Shown here: in pieces, positions 34,901 to 48,299 of the stretch | How positions within the stretch are numbered: position 1 is the first letter of the stretch | Layout: each line of letters starts with the position of its first letter | NCBI GenBank assembly: GCA_964036315.1 | Contig: CAXIWW010000817.1 | Span: forward strand, 8,405,501 to 8,469,500 | DNA: 64,000 nucleotides | From: Acanthosepion esculentum | Taxonomy: Eukaryota; Mollusca; Cephalopoda; Sepiida; Sepiidae | Reading direction: 5' to 3' | Translations under genes and position numbers: made by a program | Notes under the pieces: model-generated | Told to the model about the DNA's origin: nothing | Database searches by the model: none | Seen by the model: the letters and a program-made list of their open reading frames with translations, nothing else

Positions 34901-37400
34901 TCGCAGCAAGTCCCACGCAGATGACCCCCAGTCCCAGAAAATCCCACGCAGACGAACACCCACCCAGGAGACAGTCCCAGAAAATCCCACGCAGAAGACT
35001 CCCCACCCAGGAGACAGTCCCAGAAAGTCCCACGCAGACGACCCCTCACCCAGGAGACAGTCCCAGAACGTCCCACGCAGACGACACCCACCCAGGAGAG
35101 AGTCCCAGAAAGTCCCACGCAGACGACACCACACCCAGGATACAGTCCCAGAAAGTCCCACGCAGACGAACCCCCACCCAGGAGAAAGTCCAAGAAAGTC
35201 CCACGGAGACGACACCCAGTCCCAGAAAGTCCCACGAAGACGACCCCCCACCCAGGAGACAGTACCAGAAGGAACCACGCAGACGACCCCCAGTCCGAGA
35301 AAGTCCCACGCAGACGAGTCACAGTCCCAGAAAGACCCAAACAGACGACCACCAACCCATCAGTGAGTCCCAGAAAGTCCCACGCAGACGACCCACAGTA
35401 CCAGAAAGTCCCACGCAGACGACCCCACACCCAGGAGAAAGTCCCAGAAAGTCATACGCAGACGACCCCGAGTCCCAGAAAGTCCCATGCAGACGACCCC
35501 CCACCCAAGAGAGAGTCCCAGAACGTCCCACGCAGACGACCCCACCCAGGAGGCAGTCCCAGAAAGTCCCACGTTGACAACCCACTGTCCCAGAAAGTCC
35601 CACGCAGACGACCCCCAACCCAGGAGAGAGTCCCAGAAAGTCCCACGAAGACGACCCCCCAGACACGAGACAGTCCCAGAAAGTCCCACGCAGAAGACGC
35701 CCAGTCCAAGGAAGTCCCACGCAGACGACCCCCCACCCAGGAGACAGTATCAGAAGGTCCCACGAAGACTTCCCCCAGTCCGATAAAGTCCCACGCAGAC
35801 GAGTCACAGTCCCAGAAAGACCCAAACAGACGACCACCAACCCATCAGAGAGTCCCAGAAAGTCCCACGCAGACGACCCACAGTACCAGAAAGTCCCACG
35901 CAGAAGACCCCACACCCAGGAGACAGTCACAGAAAGTCATACGCAGACGACCCCGAGTCCCAGAAAGTCCCATGCAGACGACCCCCACCCAGGAGACAGT
36001 CCCAGAACGTCCCACGCAGACGACCCTACCCAGGAGGCAGTCCCAGAAAGTCCCACGTTGACAACCCACTGTCCCAGAAAGTCCCACGCAGACGACCCCC
36101 CACCCAGGAGAGAGTCCCAGAAAGTCCCACGCAGACGACCCCCCACCCAGGAGACAATCCCAGAAAGTCCCATGCAGACGACACCCCACCCTGGATACAG
36201 TCCCAGAAAGTCCCATGCAGACGACCTCCAGTATCAGAAAGTCCAACGCAGAGGACCCCTCACCCAGGAGACAGTCCCAGAAAGTCCCATGCAGACGACC
36301 CACAGTACCAGAAAGTCCCACGCAGACGACCCCTCACCCAGGAGACAGTCCCAGAACGTCCCACGCAGACGACACCCACCCAGGAGAGAGTCCCAGAAAG
36401 TCCCACGCAGACGACACCACACCCAGGATACAGTCCCAGAAAGTCCCATGCAGACGACCCCCAGTCCCAGAAAGTCCCACGCAGACGACCCACCAGACAG
36501 GAGACAGTCCCAGAAAGTCCGACGCAGACGACCCACAGTCCCAGAAACTCCCACGCAGGCGACCCCCAGTCCAAGAAAGTCCCACGCAGACTACCCCCAG
36601 TCTCAGAAAAACCCACCCAGGAGACAGTCCCAGAAAGTCCCACGCAGACGATCCCAGTCCCAGAATGTCCCACCCAGACAACCCCCAGTCCCAGAAAGAC
36701 CCACGCAGACGACCCTCCACCCAGGAGACAGTCCCAGAAAGTCCCACGCAGACCACCCCAGTCACACAAAGTCCCACGCAGACTACCCCCAGTCCCAGAA
36801 AAACCCACGCAGACGACCCACCACCTAGAAGACAGTCCCAGAAAGACCCACGCAGATGACCCCCAGTCCCAGAAAGTCCCACGCAGACGACCCCCCAGAC
36901 AGGAGACAGTCCCAGAAAGTCCCAAAGAGACGACACCCACCCAGGAGACACTCCCAGAAAGTCCCACGCAGAAGACCCCCAGTCCAAGAAAGACCCACGC
37001 AGACGACCCCCACCCAGGAGCCAGTCCCAGAAAGTCCCACGCAGAAGACCCCCAGACAGGAGAGTGTCCCAGCAAGTCCCACGTAGACGACCCCCATTCC
37101 CAGAATATCCCACGCAGACGAACACCCACCCAGGAGACAGACCCAGAAAGTCCCACGCAGACGACCCACCACCAAGGAGACAGTCCCAGTTAGTCCCACG
37201 CAGACAACCCCCAGCCCTGGGAAGTCCCATGCAGACGACCCCCAGCCAGGAGACAATCCCAGAAAGTCCCAAACAGACGACCCCCACCCAGGAGACAGTC
37301 CCAGAAAGTCCCACGCAGACGACCCCAGTCACACAAAGTCAAACGCAGACGACCCCGCACCCAGGAGACAGTCCCAGAAAGTCACAAGCAGATGACCCCC
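31970..37400 (+). repeat. Higher-order duplication in E, period about 3195 bp
   Basis: The sequence from about 31970 to 34250 reappears at about 35165-37400. The offset is 3195 bp at first and 3153 bp after position 33640, because the second copy lacks one 42-bp unit (CACAAATTCCCAGG and following bases, present at 33646, absent after 36837). Landmarks shared at this offset include the unit ending CCCACGTTGACAACCCACTG (32376/35571) and GGAACCACGCAGACG (32078/35273). I saw very few substitutions. Confidence 0.85.
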
Positions 37401-40400
37401 AGTCCCAGAAAGTCCCACGCAGACGACCCCCAGTCCCAGAAAGTCCCACGCTGACGGCTCCCAGTCCCAGAAAGTCCCAAACAATCGACCTCGCACCCAG
37501 GAGACAGTCCCCGAAAGTCCCAGGCAGACGATCCCCACTCCCAGAAAGTCCCACGCAGACGGCCCCCAGTCCCAGAAAGTCCCACGCAGAAGACCCCCAG
37601 GCCCAGCAAGTCCCAGGCAGACAACCCCCCACACAGGAGACAGTCCCAGAAAGTCCCACGCAGACGATCCCCAGTGCCAGAAAGTCACATGAAGAGGACC
37701 CCCACCCAGGTGACAGTCCCAGATATCCCACGCAGATGACCCCGCACCCAGGAGACAGTCCCAGAAAGTCCCAAGCAGAAGACCCCCAGTCCCAGGAAGT
37801 CCCATGCAGACGACCGCCACCCAGGAGACAGGCCCAGAAAGTCCCACGCAGACGACCCCCCAACCAGGAGACAGTCCCAGAAAGTCCCACGCAGACGACC
37901 CCCATTCCCAGAATGTCCCATGTAGAAGACCCCCAGTCCCAGGAAGTCCCATGCAGACGACCCACAGTCCCAGGAGACATTCCCAGAAAGTCCCACGCAG
38001 ACGACCCCCCAACCAGGAGACAGTCCCAGAAAGTCCCACGCAGACGACCCCCATTCACAGAAAGTCCCACGCAGACGACCCCAGTCCCAGAAAGTCCCAC
38101 GCAGACCACCCCAGTCACACAAAGTCCCACGCAGACTACCCCCAGTCCCAGAAAAACCCACGCAGACGACCCACCACCTAGAAGACAGTCCCACAAATTC
38201 CCAGGCAGACGACCCCCACCCAGGAGACAGTCCCAGAAAGACCCACGCAGATGACCCCCAGTCCCAGAAAGTCCCACGCAGACGACCCCCCAGACAGGAG
38301 ACAGTCCCAGAAAGTCCCAAAGAGACGACACCCACCCAGGAGACACTCCCAGAAAGTCCCACGCAGAAGACCCCCAGTCCAAGAAAGACCCACGCAGACG
38401 ACCCCCACCCAGGAGCCAGTCCCAGAAAGTCCCACGCAGACGACCCCCAGACAGGAGAGTGTCCCAGCAAGTCCCACGTAGACGACCCCCATTCCCAGAA
38501 TATCCCACGCAGACGAACACCCACCCAGGAGACAGACCCAGAAAGTCCCACGCAGACGACCCACCACCAAGGAGACAGTCCCAGTTAGTCCCACGCAGAC
38601 AACCCCCAGCCCTGGGAAGTCCCATGCAGACGACCCCCAGCCAGGAGACAATCCCAGAAAGTCCCAAACAGACGACCCCCACCCAGGAGACAGTCCCAGA
38701 AAGTCCCACGCAGACGACCCCAGTCACACAAAGTCAAACGCAGACGACCCCGCACCCAGGAGACAGTCCCAGAAAGTCACACGCAGATGACCCCCAGTCC
38801 CAGAAAGTCCCACGCAGACGGCCCCCAGTCCCAGAAAGTCACATGCAGAGGACCCCCCACCCAGGTGACAGTCCCAGAAAGTCCCACGCAGACGACCCAC
38901 AGTCCCAGAAACTCCCACGCAGACGACCACCAGTCCCAGAAAAACCCACGCAGACGACCCCCCACCCAGGAGACAGACCCAGAAAGTCCCACGCAGACGA
39001 CCCCCCACCCAGGAGACAGTCCCAGTTAGTCCCACGAAGACGACCCCCAGTCCTAGGAAGTCCCATGCAGACGACCCCCAGCCAGGAGACAATCCCAGAA
39101 AGTCCCACGCAGACGACCCCCACACAGGAGACAGTCCCAGAAAGTCCCACGCAGAAGACCACCAGTCCCACAAAGTCCCACGCAGACGAAACCGCACCCA
39201 GGAGACTGTCCCAGAAAGACCCACGCAGACGACCCCCAGTCCCAGAAAGTCCCACGCAGACGAGTCCCCACCCAGGAAACAGTCCCAAAATGTCCCACGC
39301 AGACGACCCCCCACCCAGGAGAGAGTCCCAGAATGACCCACGCAGATGACCCCCAGTCCCATAAAGTCCCACGCAGACGACCCCCAATCCCACACCCAGG
39401 AGCCAGTCCCAGAAAGTCCCACGCAGACGACCCCCAGACAGGAGAGTGTCGCAGCAAGTCCCACGCAGATGACCCCCAGTCCCAGAAAATCCCACGCAGA
39501 CGAACACCCACCCAGGAGACAGTCCCAGAAAATCCCACGCAGAAGACTCCCCACCCAGGAGACAGTCCCAGAAAGTCCCACGCAGACGACCCCTCACCCA
39601 GGAGACAGTCCCAGAACGTCCCACGCAGACGACACCCACCCAGGAGAGAGTCCCAGAAAGTCCCACGCAGACGACACCACACCCAGGATACAGTCCCAGA
39701 AAGTCCCACGCAGACGAACCCCCACCCAGGAGAAAGTCCAAGAAAGTCCCACGGAGACGACACCCAGTCCCAGAAAGTCCCACGAAGACGACCCCCCACC
39801 CAGGAGACAGTACCAGAAGGAACCACGCAGACGACCCCCAGTCCGAGAAAGTCCCACGCAGACGAGTCACAGTCCCAGAAAGACCCAAACAGACGACCAC
39901 CAACCCATCAGTGAGTCCCAGAAAGTCCCACGCAGACGACCCACAGTACCAGAAAGTCCCACGCAGACGACCCCACACCCAGGAGAAAGTCCCAGAAAGT
40001 CATACGCAGACGACCCCGAGTCCCAGAAAGTCCCATGCAGACGACCCCCCACCCAAGAGAGAGTCCCAGAACGTCCCACGCAGACGACCCCACCCAGGAG
40101 GCAGTCCCAGAAAGTCCCACGTTGACAACCCACTGTCCCAGAAAGTCCCACGCAGACGACCCCCAACCCAGGAGAGAGTCCCAGAAAGTCCCACGAAGAC
40201 GACCCCCCAGACACGAGACAGTCCCAGAAAGTCCCACGCAGAAGACGCCCAGTCCAAGGAAGTCCCACGCAGACGACCCCCCACCCAGGAGACAGTATCA
40301 GAAGGTCCCACGAAGACTTCCCCCAGTCCGATAAAGTCCCACGCAGACGAGTCACAGTCCCAGAAAGACCCAAACAGACGACCACCAACCCATCAGAGAG

Positions 40401-42587
40401 TCCCAGAAAGTCCCACGCAGACGACCCACAGTACCAGAAAGTCCCACGCAGAAGACCCCACACCCAGGAGACAGTCACAGAAAGTCATACGCAGACGACC
40501 CCGAGTCCCAGAAAGTCCCATGCAGACGACCCCCACCCAGGAGACAGTCCCAGAACGTCCCACGCAGACGACCCTACCCAGGAGGCAGTCCCAGAAAGTC
40601 CCACGTTGACAACCCACTGTCCCAGAAAGTCCCACGCAGACGACCCCCCACCCAGGAGAGAGTCCCAGAAAGTCCCACGCAGACGACCCCCCACCCAGGA
40701 GACAATCCCAGAAAGTCCCATGCAGACGACACCCCACCCTGGATACAGTCCCAGAAAGTCCCATGCAGACGACCTCCAGTATCAGAAAGTCCAACGCAGA
40801 GGACCCCTCACCCAGGAGACAGTCCCAGAAAGTCCCATGCAGACGACCCACAGTACCAGAACGTCCCACGCAGACGACACCCACCCAGGAGAGAGTCCCA
40901 GAAAGTCCCACGCAGACGACACCACACCCAGGATACAGTCCCAGAAAGTCCCATGCAGACGACCCCCAGTCCCAGAAAGTCCCACGCAGACGACCCACCA
41001 GACAGGAGACAGTCCCAGAAAGTCCGACGCAGACGACCCACAGTCCCAGAAACTCCCACGCAGGCGACCCCCAGTCCAAGAAAGTCCCACGCAGACTACC
41101 CCCAGTCTCAGAAAAACCCACCCAGGAGACAGTCCCAGAAAGTCCCACGCAGACGATCCCAGTCCCAGAATGTCCCACCCAGACAACCCCCAGTCCCAGA
41201 AAGACCCACGCAGACGACCCTCCACCCAGGAGACAGTCCCAGAAAGTCCCACGCAGACCACCCCAGTCACACAAAGTCCCACGCAGACTACCCCCAGTCC
41301 CAGAAAAACCCACGCAGACGACCCACCACCTAGAAGACAGTCCCAGAAAGACCCACGCAGATGACCCCCAGTCCCAGAAAGTCCCACGCAGACGACCCCC
41401 CAGACAGGAGACAGTCCCAGAAAGTCCCAAAGAGACGACACCCACCCAGGAGACACTCCCAGAAAGTCCCACGCAGAAGACCCCCAGTCCAAGAAAGACC
41501 CACGCAGACGACCCCCACCCAGGAGCCAGTCCCAGAAAGTCCCACGCAGAAGACCCCCAGACAGGAGAGTGTCCCAGCAAGTCCCACGTAGACGACCCCC
41601 ATTCCCAGAATATCCCACGCAGACGAACACCCACCCAGGAGACAGACCCAGAAAGTCCCACGCAGACGACCCACCACCAAGGAGACAGTCCCAGTTAGTC
41701 CCACGCAGACAACCCCCAGCCCTGGGAAGTCCCATGCAGACGACCCCCAGCCAGGAGACAATCCCAGAAAGTCCCAAACAGACGACCCCCACCCAGGAGA
41801 CAGTCCCAGAAAGTCCCACGCAGACGACCCCAGTCACACAAAGTCAAACGCAGACGACCCCGCACCCAGGAGACAGTCCCAGAAAGTCACAAGCAGATGA
41901 CCCCCAGTCCCAGAAAGTCCCACGCAGACGACCCCCAGTCCCAGAAAGTCCCACGCTGACGGCTCCCAGTCCCAGAAAGTCCCAAACAATCGACCTCGCA
42001 CCCAGGAGACAGTCCCCGAAAGTCCCAGGCAGACGATCCCCACTCCCAGAAAGTCCCACGCAGACGGCCCCCAGTCCCAGAAAGTCCCACGCAGAAGACC
42101 CCCAGGCCCAGCAAGTCCCAGGCAGACAACCCCCCACACAGGAGACAGTCCCAGAAAGTCCCACGCAGACGATCCCCAGTGCCAGAAAGTCACATGAAGA
42201 GGACCCCCACCCAGGTGACAGTCCCAGATATCCCACGCAGATGACCCCGCACCCAGGAGACAGTCCCAGAAAGTCCCAAGCAGAAGACCCCCAGTCCCAG
42301 GAAGTCCCATGCAGACGACCGCCACCCAGGAGACAGGCCCAGAAAGTCCCACGCAGACGACCCCCCAACCAGGAGACAGTCCCAGAAAGTCCCACGCAGA
42401 CGACCCCCATTCCCAGAATGTCCCATGTAGAAGACCCCCAGTCCCAGGAAGTCCCATGCAGACGACCCACAGTCCCAGGAGACATTCCCAGAAAGTCCCA
42501 CGCAGACGACCCCCCAACCAGGAGACAGTCCCAGAAAGTCCCACGCAGACGACCCCCATTCACAGAAAGTCCCACGCAGACGACCCC
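33535..42587 (+). repeat. Higher-order tandem duplication in E, period 4548 bp
   Basis: Copy 1 (33535-38082) is followed directly by copy 2 (38083-42587). For the first 2.78 kb the offset is exactly 4548 bp and I saw no differences in the stretches compared. At 36313/40861 the second copy lacks one 43-bp unit and the offset becomes 4505 bp. Copy 1 itself contains part of the 3195-bp duplication, so the duplications are nested in time. Shared landmarks are GCAGACCACCCCAGTCACAC (33553/38101), TCCCAGTTAGTCCCACGC (near 34028/38579) and the GGAACCACGCAGACG unit (35273/39821). Confidence 0.9.
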
Positions 42588-45500
42588 AGTCGCAGGAAGT
42601 CCAACGCAGACGACCCACAGTCCCAGGAGACATTCCCAGAAAGTCCCACGCAGACGGCCCCCAGTCCCAGAAAGTCAAAATGCAGACGACCCCCAGTCCG
42701 ACAAAGTCCCACGCAGACGGCCCCCAGTCCCAGAAAGTCCCACGCAGACGACCCCCAGAACCAGCAATCCCAGGAAGACAACCCCCCACACAGGAGACAG
42801 CCCTAGAAAGTCCCACGCAGACGATCCCCAGTCCCAGAAAGTCACATGCAGAGGACCCCCCACCCAGGTGACAGTCCCAGAAAGTCCCACGCAGACGACC
42901 CACAGTCCCAGAAACTCCCACGCAGACGACCACCAGTCCCAGAAAAACCCACGCAGACGACCCCCCACCCAGGAGACAGTCCCAGAAAGTCCCACGCAGA
43001 CGATCCCAGTCCCAGAATGTCCCACCCAGACAACCCCCAGTCCCAGAAAGACCCACGCAGACGACCCTCCACCCAGGAGACAGTCCCAGAAAGTCCCACG
43101 CAGAAGACTCCCCACCCAGGAGACAGTCCCAGAAAGTCCCACGCAGACGACCCCTCACCCAGGAGACAGTCCCAGAACGTCCCACGCAGACGACACCCAC
43201 CCAGGAGAGAGTCCCAGAAAGTCCCACGCAGACGACACCACACCCAGGATACAGTCCCAGAAAGTCCCACGCAGACGAACCCCCACCCAGGAGAAAGTCC
43301 AAGAAAGTCCCACGGAGACGACACCCAGTCCCAGAAAGTCCCACGAAGACGACCCCCCACCCAGGAGACAGTACCAGAAGGAACCACGCAGACGACCCCC
43401 AGTCCGAGAAAGTCCCACGCAGACGAGTCACAGTCCCAGAAAGACCCAAACAGACGACCACCAACCCATCAGTGAGTCCCAGAAAGTCCCACGCAGACGA
43501 CCCACAGTACCAGAAAGTCCCACGCAGACGACCCCACACCCAGGAGAAAGTCCCAGAAAGTCATACGCAGACGACCCCGAGTCCCAGAAAGTCCCATGCA
43601 GACGACCCCCCACCCAAGAGAGAGTCCCAGAACGTCCCACGCAGACGACCCCACCCAGGAGGCAGTCCCAGAAAGTCCCACGTTGACAACCCACTGTCCC
43701 AGAAAGTCCCACGCAGACGACCCCCAACCCAGGAGAGAGTCCCAGAAAGTCCCACGAAGACGACCCCCCAGACACGAGACAGTCCCAGAAAGTCCCACGC
43801 AGAAGACGCCCAGTCCAAGGAAGTCCCACGCAGACGACCCCCCACCCAGGAGACAGTATCAGAAGGTCCCACGAAGACTTCCCCCAGTCCGAGAAAGTCC
43901 CACGCAGACGAGTCACAGTCCCAGAAAGACCCAAACAGACGACCACCAACCCATCAGAGAGTCCCAGAAAGTCCCACGCAGACGACCCACAGTACCAGAA
44001 AGTCCCACGCAGAAGACCCCACACCCAGGAGACAGTCACAGAAAGTCATACGCAGACGACCCCGAGTCCCAGAAAGTCCCATGCAGACGACCCCCACCCA
44101 GGAGACAGTCCCAGAACGTCCCACGCAGACGACCCTACCCAGGAGGCAGTCCCAGAAAGTCCCACGTTGACAACCCACTGTCCCAGAAAGTCCCACGCAG
44201 ACGACCCCCCACCCAGGAGAGAGTCCCAGAAAGTCCCACGCAGACGACCCCCCACCCAGGAGACAATCCCAGAAAGTCCCATGCAGACGACACCCCACCC
44301 TGGATACAGTCCCAGAAAGTCCCATGCAGACGACCTCCAGTATCAGAAAGTCCAACGCAGAGGACCCCTCACCCAGGAGACAGTCCCAGAAAGTCCCATG
44401 CAGACGACCCACAGTACCAGAAAGTCCCACGCAGACGACCCCTCACCCAGGAGACAGTCCCAGAACGTCCCACGCAGACGACACCCACCCAGGAGAGAGT
44501 CCCAGAAAGTCCCACGCAGACGACACCACACCCAGGATACAGTCCCAGAAAGTCCCATGCAGACGACCCCCAGTCCCAGAAAGTCCCACGCAGACGACCC
44601 ACCAGACAGGAGACAGTCCCAGAAAGTCCGACGCAGACGACCCACAGTCCCAGAAACTCCCACGCAGGCGACCCCCAGTCCAAGAAAGTCCCACGCAGAC
44701 TACCCCCAGTCTCAGAAAAACCCACCCAGGAGACAGTCCCAGAAAGTCCCACGCAGACGATCCCAGTCCCAGAATGTCCCACCCAGACAACCCCCAGTCC
44801 CAGAAAGACCCACGCAGACGACCCTCCACCCAGGAGACAGTCCCAGAAAGTCCCACGCAGACCACCCCAGTCACACAAAGTCCCACGCAGACTACCCCCA
44901 GTCCCAGAAAAACCCACGCAGACGACCCACCACCTAGAAGACAGTCCCAGAAAGACCCACGCAGATGACCCCCAGTCCCAGAAAGTCCCACGCAGACGAC
45001 CCCCCAGACAGGAGACAGTCCCAGAAAGTCCCAAAGAGACGACACCCACCCAGGAGACACTCCCAGAAAGTCCCACGCAGAAGACCCCCAGTCCAAGAAA
45101 GACCCACGCAGACGACCCCCACCCAGGAGCCAGTCCCAGAAAGTCCCACGCAGAAGACCCCCAGACAGGAGAGTGTCCCAGCAAGTCCCACGTAGACGAC
45201 CCCCATTCCCAGAATATCCCACGCAGACGAACACCCACCCAGGAGACAGACCCAGAAAGTCCCACGCAGACGACCCACCACCAAGGAGACAGTCCCAGTT
45301 AGTCCCACGCAGACAACCCCCAGCCCTGGGAAGTCCCATGCAGACGACCCCCAGCCAGGAGACAATCCCAGAAAGTCCCAAACAGACGACCCCCACCCAG
45401 GAGACAGTCCCAGAAAGTCCCACGCAGACGACCCCAGTCACACAAAGTCAAACGCAGACGACCCCGCACCCAGGAGACAGTCCCAGAAAGTCACAAGCAG

Positions 45501-46704
45501 ATGACCCCCAGTCCCAGAAAGTCCCACGCAGACGACCCCCAGTCCCAGAAAGTCCCACGCTGACGGCTCCCAGTCCCAGAAAGTCCCAAACAATCGACCT
45601 CGCACCCAGGAGACAGTCCCCGAAAGTCCCAGGCAGACGATCCCCACTCCCAGAAAGTCCCACGCAGACGGCCCCCAGTCCCAGAAAGTCCCACGCAGAA
45701 GACCCCCAGGCCCAGCAAGTCCCAGGCAGACAACCCCCCACACAGGAGACAGTCCCAGAAAGTCCCACGCAGACGATCCCCAGTGCCAGAAAGTCACATG
45801 AAGAGGACCCCCACCCAGGTGACAGTCCCAGATATCCCACGCAGATGACCCCGCACCCAGGAGACAGTCCCAGAAAGTCCCAAGCAGAAGACCCCCAGTC
45901 CCAGGAAGTCCCATGCAGACGACCGCCACCCAGGAGACAGGCCCAGAAAGTCCCACGCAGACGACCCCCCAACCAGGAGACAGTCCCAGAAAGTCCCACG
46001 CAGACGACCCCCATTCCCAGAATGTCCCATGTAGAAGACCCCCAGTCCCAGGAAGTCCCATGCAGACGACCCACAGTCCCAGGAGACATTCCCAGAAAGT
46101 CCCACGCAGACGACCCCCCAACCAGGAGACAGTCCCAGAAAGTCCCACGCAGACGACCCCCATTCACAGAAAGTCCCACGCAGACGACCCCAGTCGCAGG
46201 AAGTCCAACGCAGACGACCCACAGTCCCAGGAGACATTCCCAGAAAGTCCCACGCAGACGGCCCCCAGTCCCAGAAAGTCAAAATGCAGACGACCCCCAG
46301 TCCGACAAAGTCCCACGCAGACGGCCCCCAGTCCCAGAAAGTCCCACGCAGACGACCCCCAGAACCAGCAATCCCAGGAAGACAACCCCCCACACAGGAG
46401 ACAGCCCTAGAAAGTCCCACGCAGACGATCCCCAGTCCCAGAAAGTCACATGCAGAGGACCCCCCACCCAGGTGACAGTCCCAGAAAGTCCCACGCAGAC
46501 GACCCACAGTCCCAGAAACTCCCACGCAGACGACCACCAGTCCCAGAAAAACCCACGCAGACGACCCCCCACCCAGGAGACAGTCCCAGAAAGTCCCACG
46601 CAGACGATCCCAGTCCCAGAATGTCCCACCCAGACAACCCCCAGTCCCAGAAAGACCCACGCAGACGACCCTCCACCCAGGAGACAGTCCCAGAAAGTCC
46701 CACG
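39535..46704 (+). repeat. Higher-order tandem duplication in E, period 3561-3604 bp
   Basis: The block at about 39535-43095 is followed by its copy at 43096-46704. The offset is 3561 bp up to 40861/44422 and 3604 bp afterwards; the 43-bp difference is the unit missing at 40861. The most distinctive stretch in both copies is GACGGCTCCCAG with CAATCGACCTCGCACCC (near 41958 and 45562), which is rare elsewhere in the array. Both copies also carry GTCAAAATGCAGACG (42675/46279). Confidence 0.9.
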
Positions 46705-48299
46705 CAGACCACCCCAGTCACACAAAGTCCCACGCAGACTACCCCCAGTCCCAGAAAAACCCACGCAGACGACCCACCACCTAGAAGTCCCACAAAGTAA
46801 CAGGCAGACGACCCCCACCCAGGAGACACTCCCAGAAAGTCCCACACAGAAGACCCCCAGTCCAAGAAAGACCCACGCAGACGACCCCCACCCAGGAGCC
46901 AGTCCCAGAAAGTCCCACGCAGACGACCCCCAGACAGGAGAGTGTCCCAGCAAGTCCCACGTAGACGACCCCCAGTCCCAGAAAATCCCACGCAGACGAA
47001 CACCCACCCAGGAGACAGACCCAGAAAGTCCCACGCAGACGACCCCCCACCCAGGAGACAGTCCCAGTTAGTCCCACGCAGACGACCCCCAGTCCTAGGA
47101 AGTCCCACGCAGACGACCCCAGTCCCAGAATGTCCCACCCAGACAACCCCCAGTCCCAGAAATACCCACGCAGACGACCCTCCACCCAGGAGACAGTCCC
47201 AGAAAGTCCCACGCAGACCACCCCAGTCACAGAAAGTCCCACGCAGACGACCCCCAGTCCCAGAAAGTCCCACGCAGACTACCCCCAGTCCCAGAAAAAC
47301 CCACGCAGACGACTCACCACCTAGAAGACAGTCCCACAAAGTCCCAGGCAGACGACCCCCACCCAGGAGACAGTCCCAGAAAGACCCACGCAGATGACCC
47401 CCAGTCCCAGAAGGTCCCACGCTGACGATCCCCAGACAGGAGACAGTCCCAGAAAGTCCCAAAGAGACGACACCCACCCAGGAGACACTCCCAGAAAGTC
47501 CCACGCAGAAGACCCCCAGTCCAAGAAAGACCCACGCAGACGACCCCCACCCAGGAGCCAGTCCCAGAAAGTCCCACGCAGACGACCCCCAGACAGGCGA
47601 GTGTCCCAACAAGTCCCACGTAGACGACCCCCTGTCCCAGAAAATCCCACGCAGACGAACACCCACCCAGGAGACAGACCCAGAAAGTCCCACGCAGACG
47701 ACCCCCCACCCAGGAGACAGTCCCAGTTAGTCCCACGAAGACGACCCCCAGTCCTAGGAAGTCCCATGCAGACGACCCCCAGCCAGGAGACAATCCCAGA
47801 AAGTCCCACGCAGACGACCCCCACCCAGGAGACAGTCCCAGAAAGTCCCACGCAGAAGACCACCAGTCCCACAAAGTCCCACGCAGACGAAACCGCACCC
47901 AGGAGACTGTCCCAGAAAGACCCACGCAGACGACCCCCAGTCCCAGAAAGTCCCACGCAGACGAGTCCCCACCCAGGAAACAGTCCCAAAATGTCCCATG
48001 CAGACGACCCCCACCCAGGAGAGAGTCCCAGAATGACCCACGCAGATGACCCCCAGTCCCATAAAGTCCCACGCAGACGACCCCCAATCCCACACCCAGG
48101 AGCCAGTCCCAGAAAGTCCCACGCAGACGACCCCCAGACAGGAGAGTGTCCCAGCAAGTCCCACGCAGATGACCCCCAGTCCCAGAAAATCCCACGCAGA
48201 CGAACACCCACCCAGGAGACAGTCCCAGAAAATCCCACGCAGAAGACTCCCCACCCAGGAGACAGTCCCAGAAAGTCCCACGCAGACGACCCCCCACCC

